Assembly: GCA_021155965.1 (NCBI GenBank)
Contig: JAJNBJ010000003.1
Coordinates: 1 to 64,000, forward strand
From: Flavipsychrobacter sp.
GTDB lineage: Bacteria > Bacteroidota > Bacteroidia > Chitinophagales > Chitinophagaceae
Length of the DNA stretch: 64,000 nucleotides
Reading direction: 5' to 3'
The number at the start of each line of letters is the position of its first letter. Positions within the stretch are counted from its first letter, which is position 1. This document shows, piece by piece, positions 9,768 to 19,011 of the stretch. Position numbers and translations under genes: made by a program. The notes below the pieces were generated by a model, which saw only the letters and a list, made by a program, of their open reading frames with translations, did not search any database and was not told where the DNA came from.

Positions 9768-9836
9768 ATTCTGCCTAATGCACATAACTACCGAACAAGT
9801 TCATCAGACATTTCATATAATAAGCTACCTTCATAT

Positions 9837-9857
9837 AAAAACTAGTATTTATACTAA
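9837..9857. repeat. Palindrome-containing direct repeat (copy 2)
   Basis: An exact second copy of the 21-bp sequence at 9665-9685, containing tagtatttatacta. Just downstream lie more palindromic AT-rich motifs: tttagtataagtacta, and agtact repeated as an inverted pair around aatttt. The block stands about 170 bp before the LytTR regulator start at 10029. Confidence 0.6.
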
Positions 9858-10028
9858 ACTTGTATTTAGTATAAGTACTAATTTTAGTACTGTTTGGGAG
9901 CATACTTTTACTTAAATAAGGCCCCTTAAACCAATTATGATAACTTCTCTATTTCTGGCTATTAAATGCAAAACACATATGATGTAAAAATGAGGATCGT
10001 TTAAAAATTTTCTTTTAAATACCTAACT

Positions 10029-10823
10029 ATGTTTACGAATACCATAAAGGCCATTATTATAGATGATGAAATAGAAGCCTGCGACAACCTGCTGAATATA
10101 CTTTCCGAATACATAGATTCGAATATAACAGTGGTTGGGATCGCAAATGATACGATACGCGCAGAGCGGCTCATCAATGAGCTAAAGCCGGATGTTGTTT
10201 TTCTTGATATTGAGATGCCGGATGAAAATGCGTTCCAATTCCTGGAAAGGATATCGCCTGTTGATTTCGAAATAGTTTTTGTAACTGCTTATGATGAGTT
10301 TGCGATCAGGGCATTCCGATTAAACGCACTGGACTATATTCTGAAGCCGATAGATATTGATGAATTAGCAACCACAATAATAAAATTAGAAGAGCGGGTA
10401 TTCTATAAGGGGGTAGTAAAAAACAACGACAATCCCAGTGACGTTTTACGGCAGATTACTAATAAAGAGCAACCAACGAAGCTGGCAATAAGATCCCTGA
10501 ACCACCTGGAAGTAGTTGATTTTAGTGATATAAGCTATATAGAAGGCCAGGGAAGTTATTGTAAGATATCTTTTGTAAAATCGGGTGAAAATAAGAGTCT
10601 CACCACAAGCAATGTTATAGCCTACTATGAAAGCTTATTACCACCGCAACTATTTTATCGTATTCATAAATCTTACCTTGCCAATTGCCACCAGATAGCC
10701 GAAATAATTATTAACGGCACCTATTCGCTTTACTTAAAGAACAAGGAAAAAATACCTATTAGCAGGAGGCGTTACAACGACTTTATAGGTTTCTTAAAAG
10801 AAAATAGCTTTTACGGTGCATAA
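10029..10823 (+). CDS. LytTR-family response regulator (locus 1)
   Basis: Transcription regulator of 264 residues. The CheY-like receiver domain (about 6-125) has IIDDE near the N-terminus, phosphoacceptor Asp60 in VFLDIEMPDE, VTAYDEFAIRAF and the conserved Lys in YILKPID. The LytTR DNA-binding domain lies at about 160-258 (ISYIEGQGSYCKI, FYRIHKSYLAN, IPISRRRY). Its stop overlaps the GTG start of the propeller kinase by 8 bp, so regulator and kinase are translationally coupled. The regulon is unknown; the adjacent T9SS gene is an obvious candidate target. Confidence 0.92.
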   Translation: MFTNTIKAIIIDDEIEACDNLLNILSEYIDSNITVVGIANDTIRAERLINELKPDVVFLDIEMPDENAFQFLERISPVDFEIVFVTAYDEFAIRAFRLNALDYILKPIDIDELATTIIKLEERVFYKGVVKNNDNPSDVLRQITNKEQPTKLAIRSLNHLEVVDFSDISYIEGQGSYCKISFVKSGENKSLTTSNVIAYYESLLPPQLFYRIHKSYLANCHQIAEIIINGTYSLYLKNKEKIPISRRRYNDFIGFLKENSFYGA

Positions 10824-13740
10824 AGCAGCCAGCTATCTTTTCGTCCTGATCCTATTCTTCTTTGGGGGTAACAATGCTTTCTGCCAGGAGTACCCGATGC
10901 TCCGTTATACATTCGAAGACGGGTTGCCCAGCAATACAGTTTACCAGGTATACAGGGACAGTAAGGGCTTTCTATGGATAGCTACTGACAAGGGCATTGC
11001 CAGGTATAATGGAATAAAGTTTGAGATATTTACAAGCTTCGATGGTTTGCCGGATAATGAAGTGTACTTTTTTAAGGAAGACCCCTTTGGCAGGTTATGG
11101 CTTGGCACAGCAAATGGTAAGCTGTGCTTTTACAAAGACGGGATCTTTCATAACCAGGAGAACACCCCTTATTTAAAGCTGCCCTTTAAAAAATCTCACA
11201 TTACATGTATAAGTGTAGAGTATGACAGCAGTGTTACAATTAATTTTTACGATCCTAATATACTCGTCAACATCTACAAGGACAAACTGAAGCCATATGA
11301 TTTCCAAAGGCTTCAAAATGCGAGTTTTATCGGCATTTTTCACAAAAGAAAAATTGCAAAAGATAAATACATGATGTACGGCCACCGGGCCGATGCTATC
11401 ATCGATACTTTATTGAACATACGATTGGTTAATGATCATCTACCAAATGAGCATATGATCTTGTCTATTTCGCAGGACCAGCGATATATAGTGGATAGCC
11501 ATTTTGTTTATTCGGTTGACAGGAAAGCTATTTGGCCATTGACAAACGGTTTTTTCAACAATAATTCTATCCGCGCCGTTTATACCGATAAAATAAATTT
11601 TTTCTTTGTTACCAAAAACGGACTGTTCATAAATGATACGTCAGTGGTGATACGGGGAGACATCTCATCTATAACGCAGGATGGATTAGGTAATTACTGG
11701 GTGGGGTCTCTTACCTCTGGCATTTTCTGCTTGCGAAATGATTTTTTAACAACAAGGATATACAGCAATGTATACACCGATAACATCCGGTATTGCAAGT
11801 CTTTGCAAAATCATATGTTTTATGCAACCGGCGCTAATGACCTATACATCCTTGAATACGGCAAACCGAGAAAAATATTTGACTATGGGAATTACATTCA
11901 TTCAAACTATATTCAGCCGAATGATGCGGCTTACCTGATTGATAGCGACTATACGTTCTATAGCTTTTACAACAGAGACCACCTTGTAGTAAAAAATATT
12001 TTGAAGGAAACGCCTGTAATATACCGGTATAAGAATCCATTTACAGTGATTGGTGTTAAAGCGGTATATAGAGACGTTGCCGACATTTACCTAAGAACCC
12101 GGACCAACCTGATAATCTTAGATCATAAAGAGACTAGTTATGGCATGCCCGTAAAAAATATTTACATTACTGATTCCAATTCGCAGGACAGAATTTCATC
12201 TGTAGCCAGGGGTAAAGACAACAAGCTGTGGTACTCTACGCTTGAGAATAATATGTTCAAGGTGGTTAACGGTGAGCGCAGGCACCAAGGGCAGTTCAAG
12301 GACATTGCCCTAAAATCTTTTGATTTTTTAGGGGAGTATATGGCTGGTTATACATTCGATAACAAATTGTTACTGATACACAACCAGGATGGCCCGATAA
12401 AGGTTGATTCTTTCCCGGCACCAAATTGCGTGTGGAACAGGCTGTATAAACTTAATGACTCTATGATGCTTATCAGCACCAATAATTTTCACCGCCTGCT
12501 GAAAGTGCATGCCAACAACAAAGAAAAACCTACTCTTTCAGTGGTTGAAGATCCTTTTGTACCTCTGAACATAGAAGCATTTTGCTCTGATGACAGTACT
12601 TGTTATTTTTTTAAAAATGGCTCTGTTACTACCATGAGCATACAAAGCCTGCTGAGAAGGAACAGTCCGCCGAAACTATATTTTTCATCGCTTAGGACAA
12701 CAAAAGAAACCAGCAGTATTACCGGTGAAATGGAAATCCCATATAGAGAATCCCGCAATCTCACTATTTCGTTTGCTTCCCAATCATTTGCCGGAAAAGA
12801 TGTTTCGTACGAATACTTAATATCCGGTAATGGGGAAGATAGCTGGAGAGCAGTTAAAGGCGAGGAGATCAATTTGGTCAATTCCGGGTATGGAGATCAT
12901 GCAATAATGGTAAGGGCAAAGACACTCAACAGCGGATACTGTGAGCCCATTATGTTCAGGTTGCATATTCTGAGGCCGTACTGGGCTACCTGGTGGTTTA
13001 TTAGTATTTGCGTGGTAGCGGGTATAATACTTGTAGGCGCCATCATCAGTTATCGTATGATGCGTGCTTTACGCAGAAAAGAAAAACTGCATGAAAGTGA
13101 GGTGAAATTTCTGAAGCTGGAGTACAAAGCACTGAACGCACTGATGAACCCGCATTTTATTTTTAACGCCCTCAATAATATGCAGGGCCTCATAAATAAA
13201 AATGAAAAGCTTGCCGCCAACAGGTACCTGACCATCTTTGCCAATCTTGTACGGCGGAATATGCACAATATTTCGCTTGAGCTGATATCGCTGGATAAGG
13301 AAATGGAAGTGGTGGCCGACTATCTGAAGCTGGAAAAGCTGCGATTTAAAGACCATCTCAACTATGCCATTAATATAGCCAGCAATGTGGATGTAACGGA
13401 CATAATGGTGCCGCCATTGCTGATACAGCCCCTTGTGGAGAATGCCATCAGGCATGGCATATTCCCTAGTAAGAGTGAAGATAGCTTTGTGGGCATAGAT
13501 ATATATGAACAGGGCAACTTGCTGATAATAGCTGTGAAAGATAACGGCATAGGTATTGAAGCAGCAAAGAAAAAAGTAGGTAAAACACATCAGTCATACG
13601 GACTGGAGAACATACGCAAACGCATTGCCCAGTTTGGCATTATACAGAACAAAAAGATAACGCTGCACTTAGGCGAGACAAAGGATGATACAGGCAAACT
13701 GCAATGGACAGTCGCTACGATCAGCATCAGCCTTTCTTAA
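10816..13740 (+). CDS. Beta-propeller LytS-type sensor histidine kinase (locus 1)
   Basis: A 974-residue membrane kinase. The signal peptide ends near NNAFCQ and is followed by a large extracytoplasmic sensor made of two-component-regulator propeller blades (for example DGLPSNTVYQVYRDSKGFLWIAT). A Y_Y_Y-type beta domain (about 635-705) precedes one membrane span near 715-740. The cytoplasmic His_kinase domain has phosphoacceptor His780 in LMNPHFIFNALNN and an ATPase domain with PLVENAIRHGI and DNGIGI. It starts at GTG inside the end of the upstream regulator gene. It is not a SusR-like hybrid kinase, since it has no receiver or AraC domain of its own. Confidence 0.9.
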   Translation: MHKAASYLFVLILFFFGGNNAFCQEYPMLRYTFEDGLPSNTVYQVYRDSKGFLWIATDKGIARYNGIKFEIFTSFDGLPDNEVYFFKEDPFGRLWLGTANGKLCFYKDGIFHNQENTPYLKLPFKKSHITCISVEYDSSVTINFYDPNILVNIYKDKLKPYDFQRLQNASFIGIFHKRKIAKDKYMMYGHRADAIIDTLLNIRLVNDHLPNEHMILSISQDQRYIVDSHFVYSVDRKAIWPLTNGFFNNNSIRAVYTDKINFFFVTKNGLFINDTSVVIRGDISSITQDGLGNYWVGSLTSGIFCLRNDFLTTRIYSNVYTDNIRYCKSLQNHMFYATGANDLYILEYGKPRKIFDYGNYIHSNYIQPNDAAYLIDSDYTFYSFYNRDHLVVKNILKETPVIYRYKNPFTVIGVKAVYRDVADIYLRTRTNLIILDHKETSYGMPVKNIYITDSNSQDRISSVARGKDNKLWYSTLENNMFKVVNGERRHQGQFKDIALKSFDFLGEYMAGYTFDNKLLLIHNQDGPIKVDSFPAPNCVWNRLYKLNDSMMLISTNNFHRLLKVHANNKEKPTLSVVEDPFVPLNIEAFCSDDSTCYFFKNGSVTTMSIQSLLRRNSPPKLYFSSLRTTKETSSITGEMEIPYRESRNLTISFASQSFAGKDVSYEYLISGNGEDSWRAVKGEEINLVNSGYGDHAIMVRAKTLNSGYCEPIMFRLHILRPYWATWWFISICVVAGIILVGAIISYRMMRALRRKEKLHESEVKFLKLEYKALNALMNPHFIFNALNNMQGLINKNEKLAANRYLTIFANLVRRNMHNISLELISLDKEMEVVADYLKLEKLRFKDHLNYAINIASNVDVTDIMVPPLLIQPLVENAIRHGIFPSKSEDSFVGIDIYEQGNLLIIAVKDNGIGIEAAKKKVGKTHQSYGLENIRKRIAQFGIIQNKKITLHLGETKDDTGKLQWTVATISISLS

Positions 13741-13872
13741 TTTTTCATCTCCTTCTTTTTTACCGTTCACTAACTTTTGCAACCGTTCGCTAACCGGTTT
13801 TGGAGCGCGGATTGTATGTATGGTACATTGCATGCAATTAGTTTAGAACCTCTATAACCAAAGCACTACTCT

Positions 13873-14034
13873 ATGAAACGCACACCATTTTCTTCAGAAG
13901 AATACGTATCTATTCGTGCGCCGGGCACACAGCACTTCCCTATATGGCAAATTGATTTTTCTGTAAAAACAGGGGGAACCCGAAAAGCCTGTATAAAGAA
14001 AAGAGTAGGAATATTTATTGATAAACACAAATAA
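13873..14034 (+). CDS. Possible 53-residue small protein, unknown
   Basis: An ATG-started frame encodes 53 residues (MKRTPFSSEEYVSIRAPG...GIFIDKHK), basic at the C-terminus, with no signal peptide or known motif. It ends 10 bp before the ATG of the large T9SS gene, where a short upstream gene or leader peptide would be expected. A possible promoter (TTTG at 13799-13802, 21 bp, TACATTG at 13824-13830) lies upstream. It could equally be a chance open frame in the leader of the next gene. Confidence 0.3.
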   Translation: MKRTPFSSEEYVSIRAPGTQHFPIWQIDFSVKTGGTRKACIKKRVGIFIDKHK

Positions 14035-14044
14035 TATAGCCTTT

Positions 14045-17000
14045 ATGAAGACTCTATTTTATGTATTGATATTATGTGTGCTAACGGCAAGTGCCAGTGC
14101 ACAGTTTCTGGTACCAGTAACCAATGGGACTGGTACTATCCAAAGCTATGGAACCGGTCTTTGTACTACTGATGTTACAGTTACGTCAAGCGGATTGGGG
14201 GCAGGACCTGGTACAGGATGCGCAGGCGCTACTCCCTATTGGATTGGCAGATGGTCGATTCCAGGAAACTTTTTGTTTAATTTTTCATCCCCGGTGCGCA
14301 GAGTAGTAATAAGAGTTGAGGAACAACATGACAACGAAGTTATTAGTATATTGATTAACGGTAATCCAGTTTTATTAAATAACGGACATATGTCAGGGCC
14401 AGCTCTAACTAGTTGCGGCGATCTATGGCCAGCCGGCTATGACGCCTTCCCAACAGGAGGGGGGAATTTAACAAGTAACAGCACCGCAGGTACTGGTGCA
14501 GGAGCAACAATTACCATTATTCAGTGTGGCATTAACGACCTCCAAATATTCGCAGATGGTTCTACAAACGGTACCATATTTAGTCTGAGTATTGAACCAG
14601 AGGGTCCTCATCACGCCTCTCTGATTCCCCCATTTACATTATGCATGGGTGGTACGCGTAATGTTGATGCCGGCAGTACACCTGGAGGTACATATGGCAG
14701 TACCAACCCGGGAGTTGCTACAGTAGGCCCAACCGGAATAGTAACTGCCGTTAGCGCCGGTACTGCTGTAATCACTTATTCGGTTACAACGCCGTGCGCA
14801 TGTGCCCCCGGAGTTGCAACTACTATAGTAACAGTAGAACCTTTGCCTGTAATTACTGTCGCCGATGTGTGTGTAGGTGCTACAACTGTCGCTACCGTTA
14901 CTTCGGGGTCTGTGGGCGGCACCTGGATAAGCAGCGCACCATTGATTGCCTCTGTTCCTTTCGGCCCAAGTGGCTCAACCGCTATTGTTAGCGGTGGTTC
15001 AGCAGGATCAGCATTAATCACTTATACTTCTCCAGCCGGCTGTCGGGGTATAACGCCTATAGATGTAGATCCGTTGCCTATGGTGTTTAATGTGATTGGG
15101 GGTGGGGCCTACTGCCCAGGTGGATCAGGAGTTAATATTGGCTTAGATAATTCTGAACTGGGCGTTGAATACCAACTATTTTGTGGCACAACGCCGATAG
15201 GACCACCAGTTCCCGGGTCTGGTGCCGCAATTACATTTGGGCTGCAGACTGCGGTTTGTTGTTACAACGTTATCGCCAGATTTACAGCATCACTAACGCA
15301 TTGTACAAATACAATGGCTGGTAGCGCTTGTGTGAGTCTACATACCCAACCCGCTATTACCTGGCCATGGCTATGCTCTGGTTCCACACTTAATTTTCCC
15401 ACGCCGGCACTCGTTGGCACATATGCCCTGGGCACTACTACACCGGGCACTTCAATTAATCCTGTTACCGGTGAAATTATCTGTGGCGCTCCCGGTACTA
15501 TTACAATTGACTATGCAGACCCGGCAACAGGTTGTGTGTGGACTTATGGACCGCTAACCATTCATCCTACACCTACACCTACAATCGACAATTCTCCCAA
15601 GGATCTCTGCGTTGGTGAAAAACAGTATATGTATGGATCACCTGCGGGAGGCACATGGAGTTCGTCAGATGCATCTGTTGCTGATTTCAACCCTTTGGTC
15701 CCTAACGAGGTTATAGGAATGGGACATGGCACTGCAACTATTACTTATTCATTTACTGCTGGTGGTTGCGTAGGTATTGCCACGTGGGTAATAAATGTAC
15801 ATCCAAATCCGGTCATTACCCTTACGTCAATTCCGGGTGCAACCGGCACACCTCCTGTTATTCTGATGTGCGATGACGCCACCTTAACAGCTACCACAGA
15901 CCTCGTTTGCAATTTTACATGGACACCAACAATGGCCACTACATTTGGCTCAACTACTTCATCTATAACAGTTCATCCATCTGTTGTCACCACATACAGT
16001 GTAATTGTCAATGATGTATTGCATGGTTGCACCGCTACTGCCGGTATTATTGTGCAGCCCGTGCCAAACACCTGCGTTTGCGAGGCTTTACATAGTACTC
16101 CTGCTATACCTGTCGCTTCTTTTGGCACATCAGGAACCATCAGTACGGCGGGGCCAGTACCAGCGCCAGGCAATTATTACATGGCTAACGATGTTGCGTT
16201 TACCGGCGCACCCGGCACCACCATCGCCCTTGTTAATTGCATCATATTTATTGATCCAAACAAAGAAATGACTGTTGCGCCAGGCGTGAGGCTTGTATTA
16301 GATCATTGCCACCTCTTCTGCTGTCACCCGGACATGTGGCGCGGAATTGAGCTTCTAAGTGCAGGTGGCTTACAAGGAACTATTGAACTGATCAATAGCA
16401 CAATGATCGAAGATGCAGAGGTAGCCATAAACGTAACATCACCTGTTACACCCTTGGGATATTTGCCCGGTGGCGTTGCAAACCTGATAATTAATTCGTC
16501 AGGGGCTATATTCAATAAGAACATTGTTGGCATCCAGGTGCATACATACACTCCACCAATGCTATCAATACCCGGCCTGCCCGCAATCACGGATCCAAAT
16601 CATCCTGTAGTTGCAACACCCTGCTATCCGTTTGTAATAGAGAATACGGTATTTACCAGTCGCAATTTCTACAACTTCAGCAATACTCCAGGTGGTTCAT
16701 GGTCAACCAGCTATCCGGATACATGGCCATTTAACTGGGCTACGACTGCGCAGCTGAAAGCTCCAATAGCCGCAGGCCCATACGATCCACCATTTAACAT
16801 TGGAGGGGCGGCTTCATGTGCAAATGGACCTTGTCCTCCATCACAATGTAACATACCTGTTTGGTCAACACTACCGGTAGATGCAGACAAAGGGATCGAA
16901 GTAGTTACAGTAGGTGCTGTAACCGGGGCCGGGGCCGGAAATGAAGTATATTCCGGATTTGTTGCCGGTTCTATTCCTGTGAACGGTACCGAACGGAATA

Positions 17001-18667
17001 CGTTCGATCACCTTAATTATGGTATATATGCCGAGAACAGTGACGTAACGGTGCGTAATTCTGTATTTATACATATGAACGGCACAATAAACCCATCATA
17101 TGGAGGAGATGGCATTTTTGCAATGAATACAAATCCTCCAGGCTTAGACAACAGGTATAAATTACATGTTTACGGTTCAGATGCATCAGGTTTATTCGGC
17201 CTCCCCCCAACCGTATCAACATCCTGCGATTTTTATGATTGTATCAATGGCGTTGAAGCATGGGAATATTATCATGTAAAGGCTGAATTTACAAACATGT
17301 TCAGTAATCATTCTTCCATGCTGCTAACTAATCTACAAGGCAGATATGGCTTCCTGATGAACTCCTCGAGATATTTTAACGTGCAGCTGAATTTCAACAA
17401 TATCGTTAATATCACAAACGGGATTAAGTACTATATCAATCCGGCAATGTTTACACCTCCATTTCATGGCCAGATATCGATCAATGATAATAGGATATCT
17501 GCTACTAATTTTGCCGGGCCTATCACCGCGAATGAGTATGTGAGACAAGGCATATACTTACAGTGCGCTACAACTGCAGGTGGATTTGGATGGTCTTTCC
17601 CCGCTAGCCAGATAAATATCGATCGCAACCAAATGAACAGGGTTTTAAAGGGGATCAGAGTTGAAGATGTAGAGTTCCAGGATCAGCCGGTAACTGTCAA
17701 TAACAATACCCTGACACTTGAGAGGAGCCTGCTACCGGCAGCCGCTGGTATTGGCAAGCAAACAGGGATATTAATTGAGCGCGTTAATCCGGCCCTTATT
17801 CAGGAAAATACAATTATAGGGCCCGGCCACGCAAACCCGGTGCCGCCTTCATATGCTGGTAATCCGTACACACCTAATATGATCGAAGGTATCCGAATCG
17901 ATCAATTGACCGGAATTATATCGCTGCCGGGCTTCATGTCTACCCTGTCTACAGTAGGATGCAATACTACGAATGATATAAACACCGGGTTCTACATCAA
18001 AGGGCTTAATGGAATTAATTGGATAACCAATACGATGAACCAGAATGCTTACGGCATGGTACTGGAGGGCACCATGGGCCCCCAGGGAGGACCCGGCCAG
18101 ATATGTTTTAACCGTTGGTTGCCACTTGGCGGATTCTGGACAGCGATGAGCGGGCCACATTATCAAACTTATACCAGGGGCACTGCCAATCCGACAATAT
18201 CTCCGCTGTATGTATCCACTACTGCTGCGGAAAATCCTATTAATAATGGTACAGAAGCGCCTACTTTAACTCCATATTCTATAGGTGGTTTTTCAATATT
18301 CACGACCGCTTCGGCACCTCCAACATGCCCGGCATTAGCACCATCACCTATCGCGTTCAGGCACGCAAATGGCGATACAATTGATGCACAAAATCCGGCG
18401 GTCACAAATATGCTGAATGGCCAAAGCTACTCGCTCTATCCAAACCCAAGCGACGGGCACATAACACTCAAGCAACAGCTTGCGGACACTAAACCTGTTT
18501 CGGTGGCAATATTAAATGCTACCGGGCAGCAGGTATACAGTGGCGAGATGCTCTTTGAGAACGGCACCTCCGCATTTGACATGAACAATAAAGTGCCAGG
18601 GCTTTACCTGTTGCAGGTTAAAGACAGTAAAGGCGAACAATTTAATATCAAGTTCATTATTAAATAG
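14045..18667 (+). CDS. Large secreted T9SS protein with Ig-like and beta-helix regions
   Basis: A cell-surface or secreted protein of 1540 residues. After a signal peptide (ending TASASAQ) and an N-terminal beta domain there are several bacterial Ig-like (BIG2-type) modules. These repeat phrases such as GGTWISS and GTAVITYS, over about 200-650. A long region (about 705-1370) reads like a right-handed parallel beta-helix, with repeated Asn-rich turns (NTFDHLNYGIYAENSDVTV, NLIINSSGAIFNKNIVGIQV). The last about 77 residues are a type A T9SS sorting domain beginning LYPNPSDGHI. The ATG at 14045 is used, not an in-frame TTG at 14018, because it begins the signal peptide. No catalytic motif is recognisable; adhesin or carbohydrate-binding roles are guesses. 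Confidence 0.85.
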   Translation: MKTLFYVLILCVLTASASAQFLVPVTNGTGTIQSYGTGLCTTDVTVTSSGLGAGPGTGCAGATPYWIGRWSIPGNFLFNFSSPVRRVVIRVEEQHDNEVISILINGNPVLLNNGHMSGPALTSCGDLWPAGYDAFPTGGGNLTSNSTAGTGAGATITIIQCGINDLQIFADGSTNGTIFSLSIEPEGPHHASLIPPFTLCMGGTRNVDAGSTPGGTYGSTNPGVATVGPTGIVTAVSAGTAVITYSVTTPCACAPGVATTIVTVEPLPVITVADVCVGATTVATVTSGSVGGTWISSAPLIASVPFGPSGSTAIVSGGSAGSALITYTSPAGCRGITPIDVDPLPMVFNVIGGGAYCPGGSGVNIGLDNSELGVEYQLFCGTTPIGPPVPGSGAAITFGLQTAVCCYNVIARFTASLTHCTNTMAGSACVSLHTQPAITWPWLCSGSTLNFPTPALVGTYALGTTTPGTSINPVTGEIICGAPGTITIDYADPATGCVWTYGPLTIHPTPTPTIDNSPKDLCVGEKQYMYGSPAGGTWSSSDASVADFNPLVPNEVIGMGHGTATITYSFTAGGCVGIATWVINVHPNPVITLTSIPGATGTPPVILMCDDATLTATTDLVCNFTWTPTMATTFGSTTSSITVHPSVVTTYSVIVNDVLHGCTATAGIIVQPVPNTCVCEALHSTPAIPVASFGTSGTISTAGPVPAPGNYYMANDVAFTGAPGTTIALVNCIIFIDPNKEMTVAPGVRLVLDHCHLFCCHPDMWRGIELLSAGGLQGTIELINSTMIEDAEVAINVTSPVTPLGYLPGGVANLIINSSGAIFNKNIVGIQVHTYTPPMLSIPGLPAITDPNHPVVATPCYPFVIENTVFTSRNFYNFSNTPGGSWSTSYPDTWPFNWATTAQLKAPIAAGPYDPPFNIGGAASCANGPCPPSQCNIPVWSTLPVDADKGIEVVTVGAVTGAGAGNEVYSGFVAGSIPVNGTERNTFDHLNYGIYAENSDVTVRNSVFIHMNGTINPSYGGDGIFAMNTNPPGLDNRYKLHVYGSDASGLFGLPPTVSTSCDFYDCINGVEAWEYYHVKAEFTNMFSNHSSMLLTNLQGRYGFLMNSSRYFNVQLNFNNIVNITNGIKYYINPAMFTPPFHGQISINDNRISATNFAGPITANEYVRQGIYLQCATTAGGFGWSFPASQINIDRNQMNRVLKGIRVEDVEFQDQPVTVNNNTLTLERSLLPAAAGIGKQTGILIERVNPALIQENTIIGPGHANPVPPSYAGNPYTPNMIEGIRIDQLTGIISLPGFMSTLSTVGCNTTNDINTGFYIKGLNGINWITNTMNQNAYGMVLEGTMGPQGGPGQICFNRWLPLGGFWTAMSGPHYQTYTRGTANPTISPLYVSTTAAENPINNGTEAPTLTPYSIGGFSIFTTASAPPTCPALAPSPIAFRHANGDTIDAQNPAVTNMLNGQSYSLYPNPSDGHITLKQQLADTKPVSVAILNATGQQVYSGEMLFENGTSAFDMNNKVPGLYLLQVKDSKGEQFNIKFIIK

Positions 18668-18701
18668 CGGTTTAGTGAGTGTTAGTTCACATTAGCTAAA
18701 A

Positions 18702-18730
18702 CAGGCGCCCTTCGGGGCGCTTGTTTTTTT
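18702..18730 (+). terminator. Terminator of the large T9SS gene
   Basis: caggcgccc (18702-18710) pairs with gggcgcttg (18715-18723) around a ttcg loop, followed by seven T. It sits 35 bp after the stop codon. Confidence 0.9.
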
Positions 18731-18734
18731 ATCT

Positions 18735-18940
18735 ACACTAAGTCCCCGCATAAACATACCCAAAACTTATAGCTGTAGATAACGATATCATCAGGTCGGC
18801 AATGTCCCTGTATAGTTGCTGCATCTATATCCTCCACCTTCCCCTCTCGATACTGACACCACCGCGCGCTCCACACGTGCCAGGTCAAAAGATAAAATAC
18901 GGATGGCCATTTAAAGATAACGAAGACTGCCATTGGCTGT
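18735..18940. other. Short spacer between convergent T9SS genes
   Basis: Between the two convergent terminators I see no gene, promoter or repeat. Open frames here overlap the neighbouring gene or lack any protein-like features. Confidence 0.5.
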
Positions 18941-18943
18941 CAA

Positions 18944-18980
18944 AAAACGAGAAAGGGCTTCAACAAATGTTGAAGCCCTT
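18944..18980 (-). terminator. Terminator of the fn3/GEVED T9SS gene
   Basis: A 12-bp stem (18953-18964 with 18969-18980) has loop aaat; on the minus strand it is followed by tctcgttttttg. It lies about 30 bp beyond the stop of the minus-strand gene. Confidence 0.88.
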
Positions 18981-19011
18981 ATCTTGCTGTTCAATAAACA
19001 CCCCACCGCGT

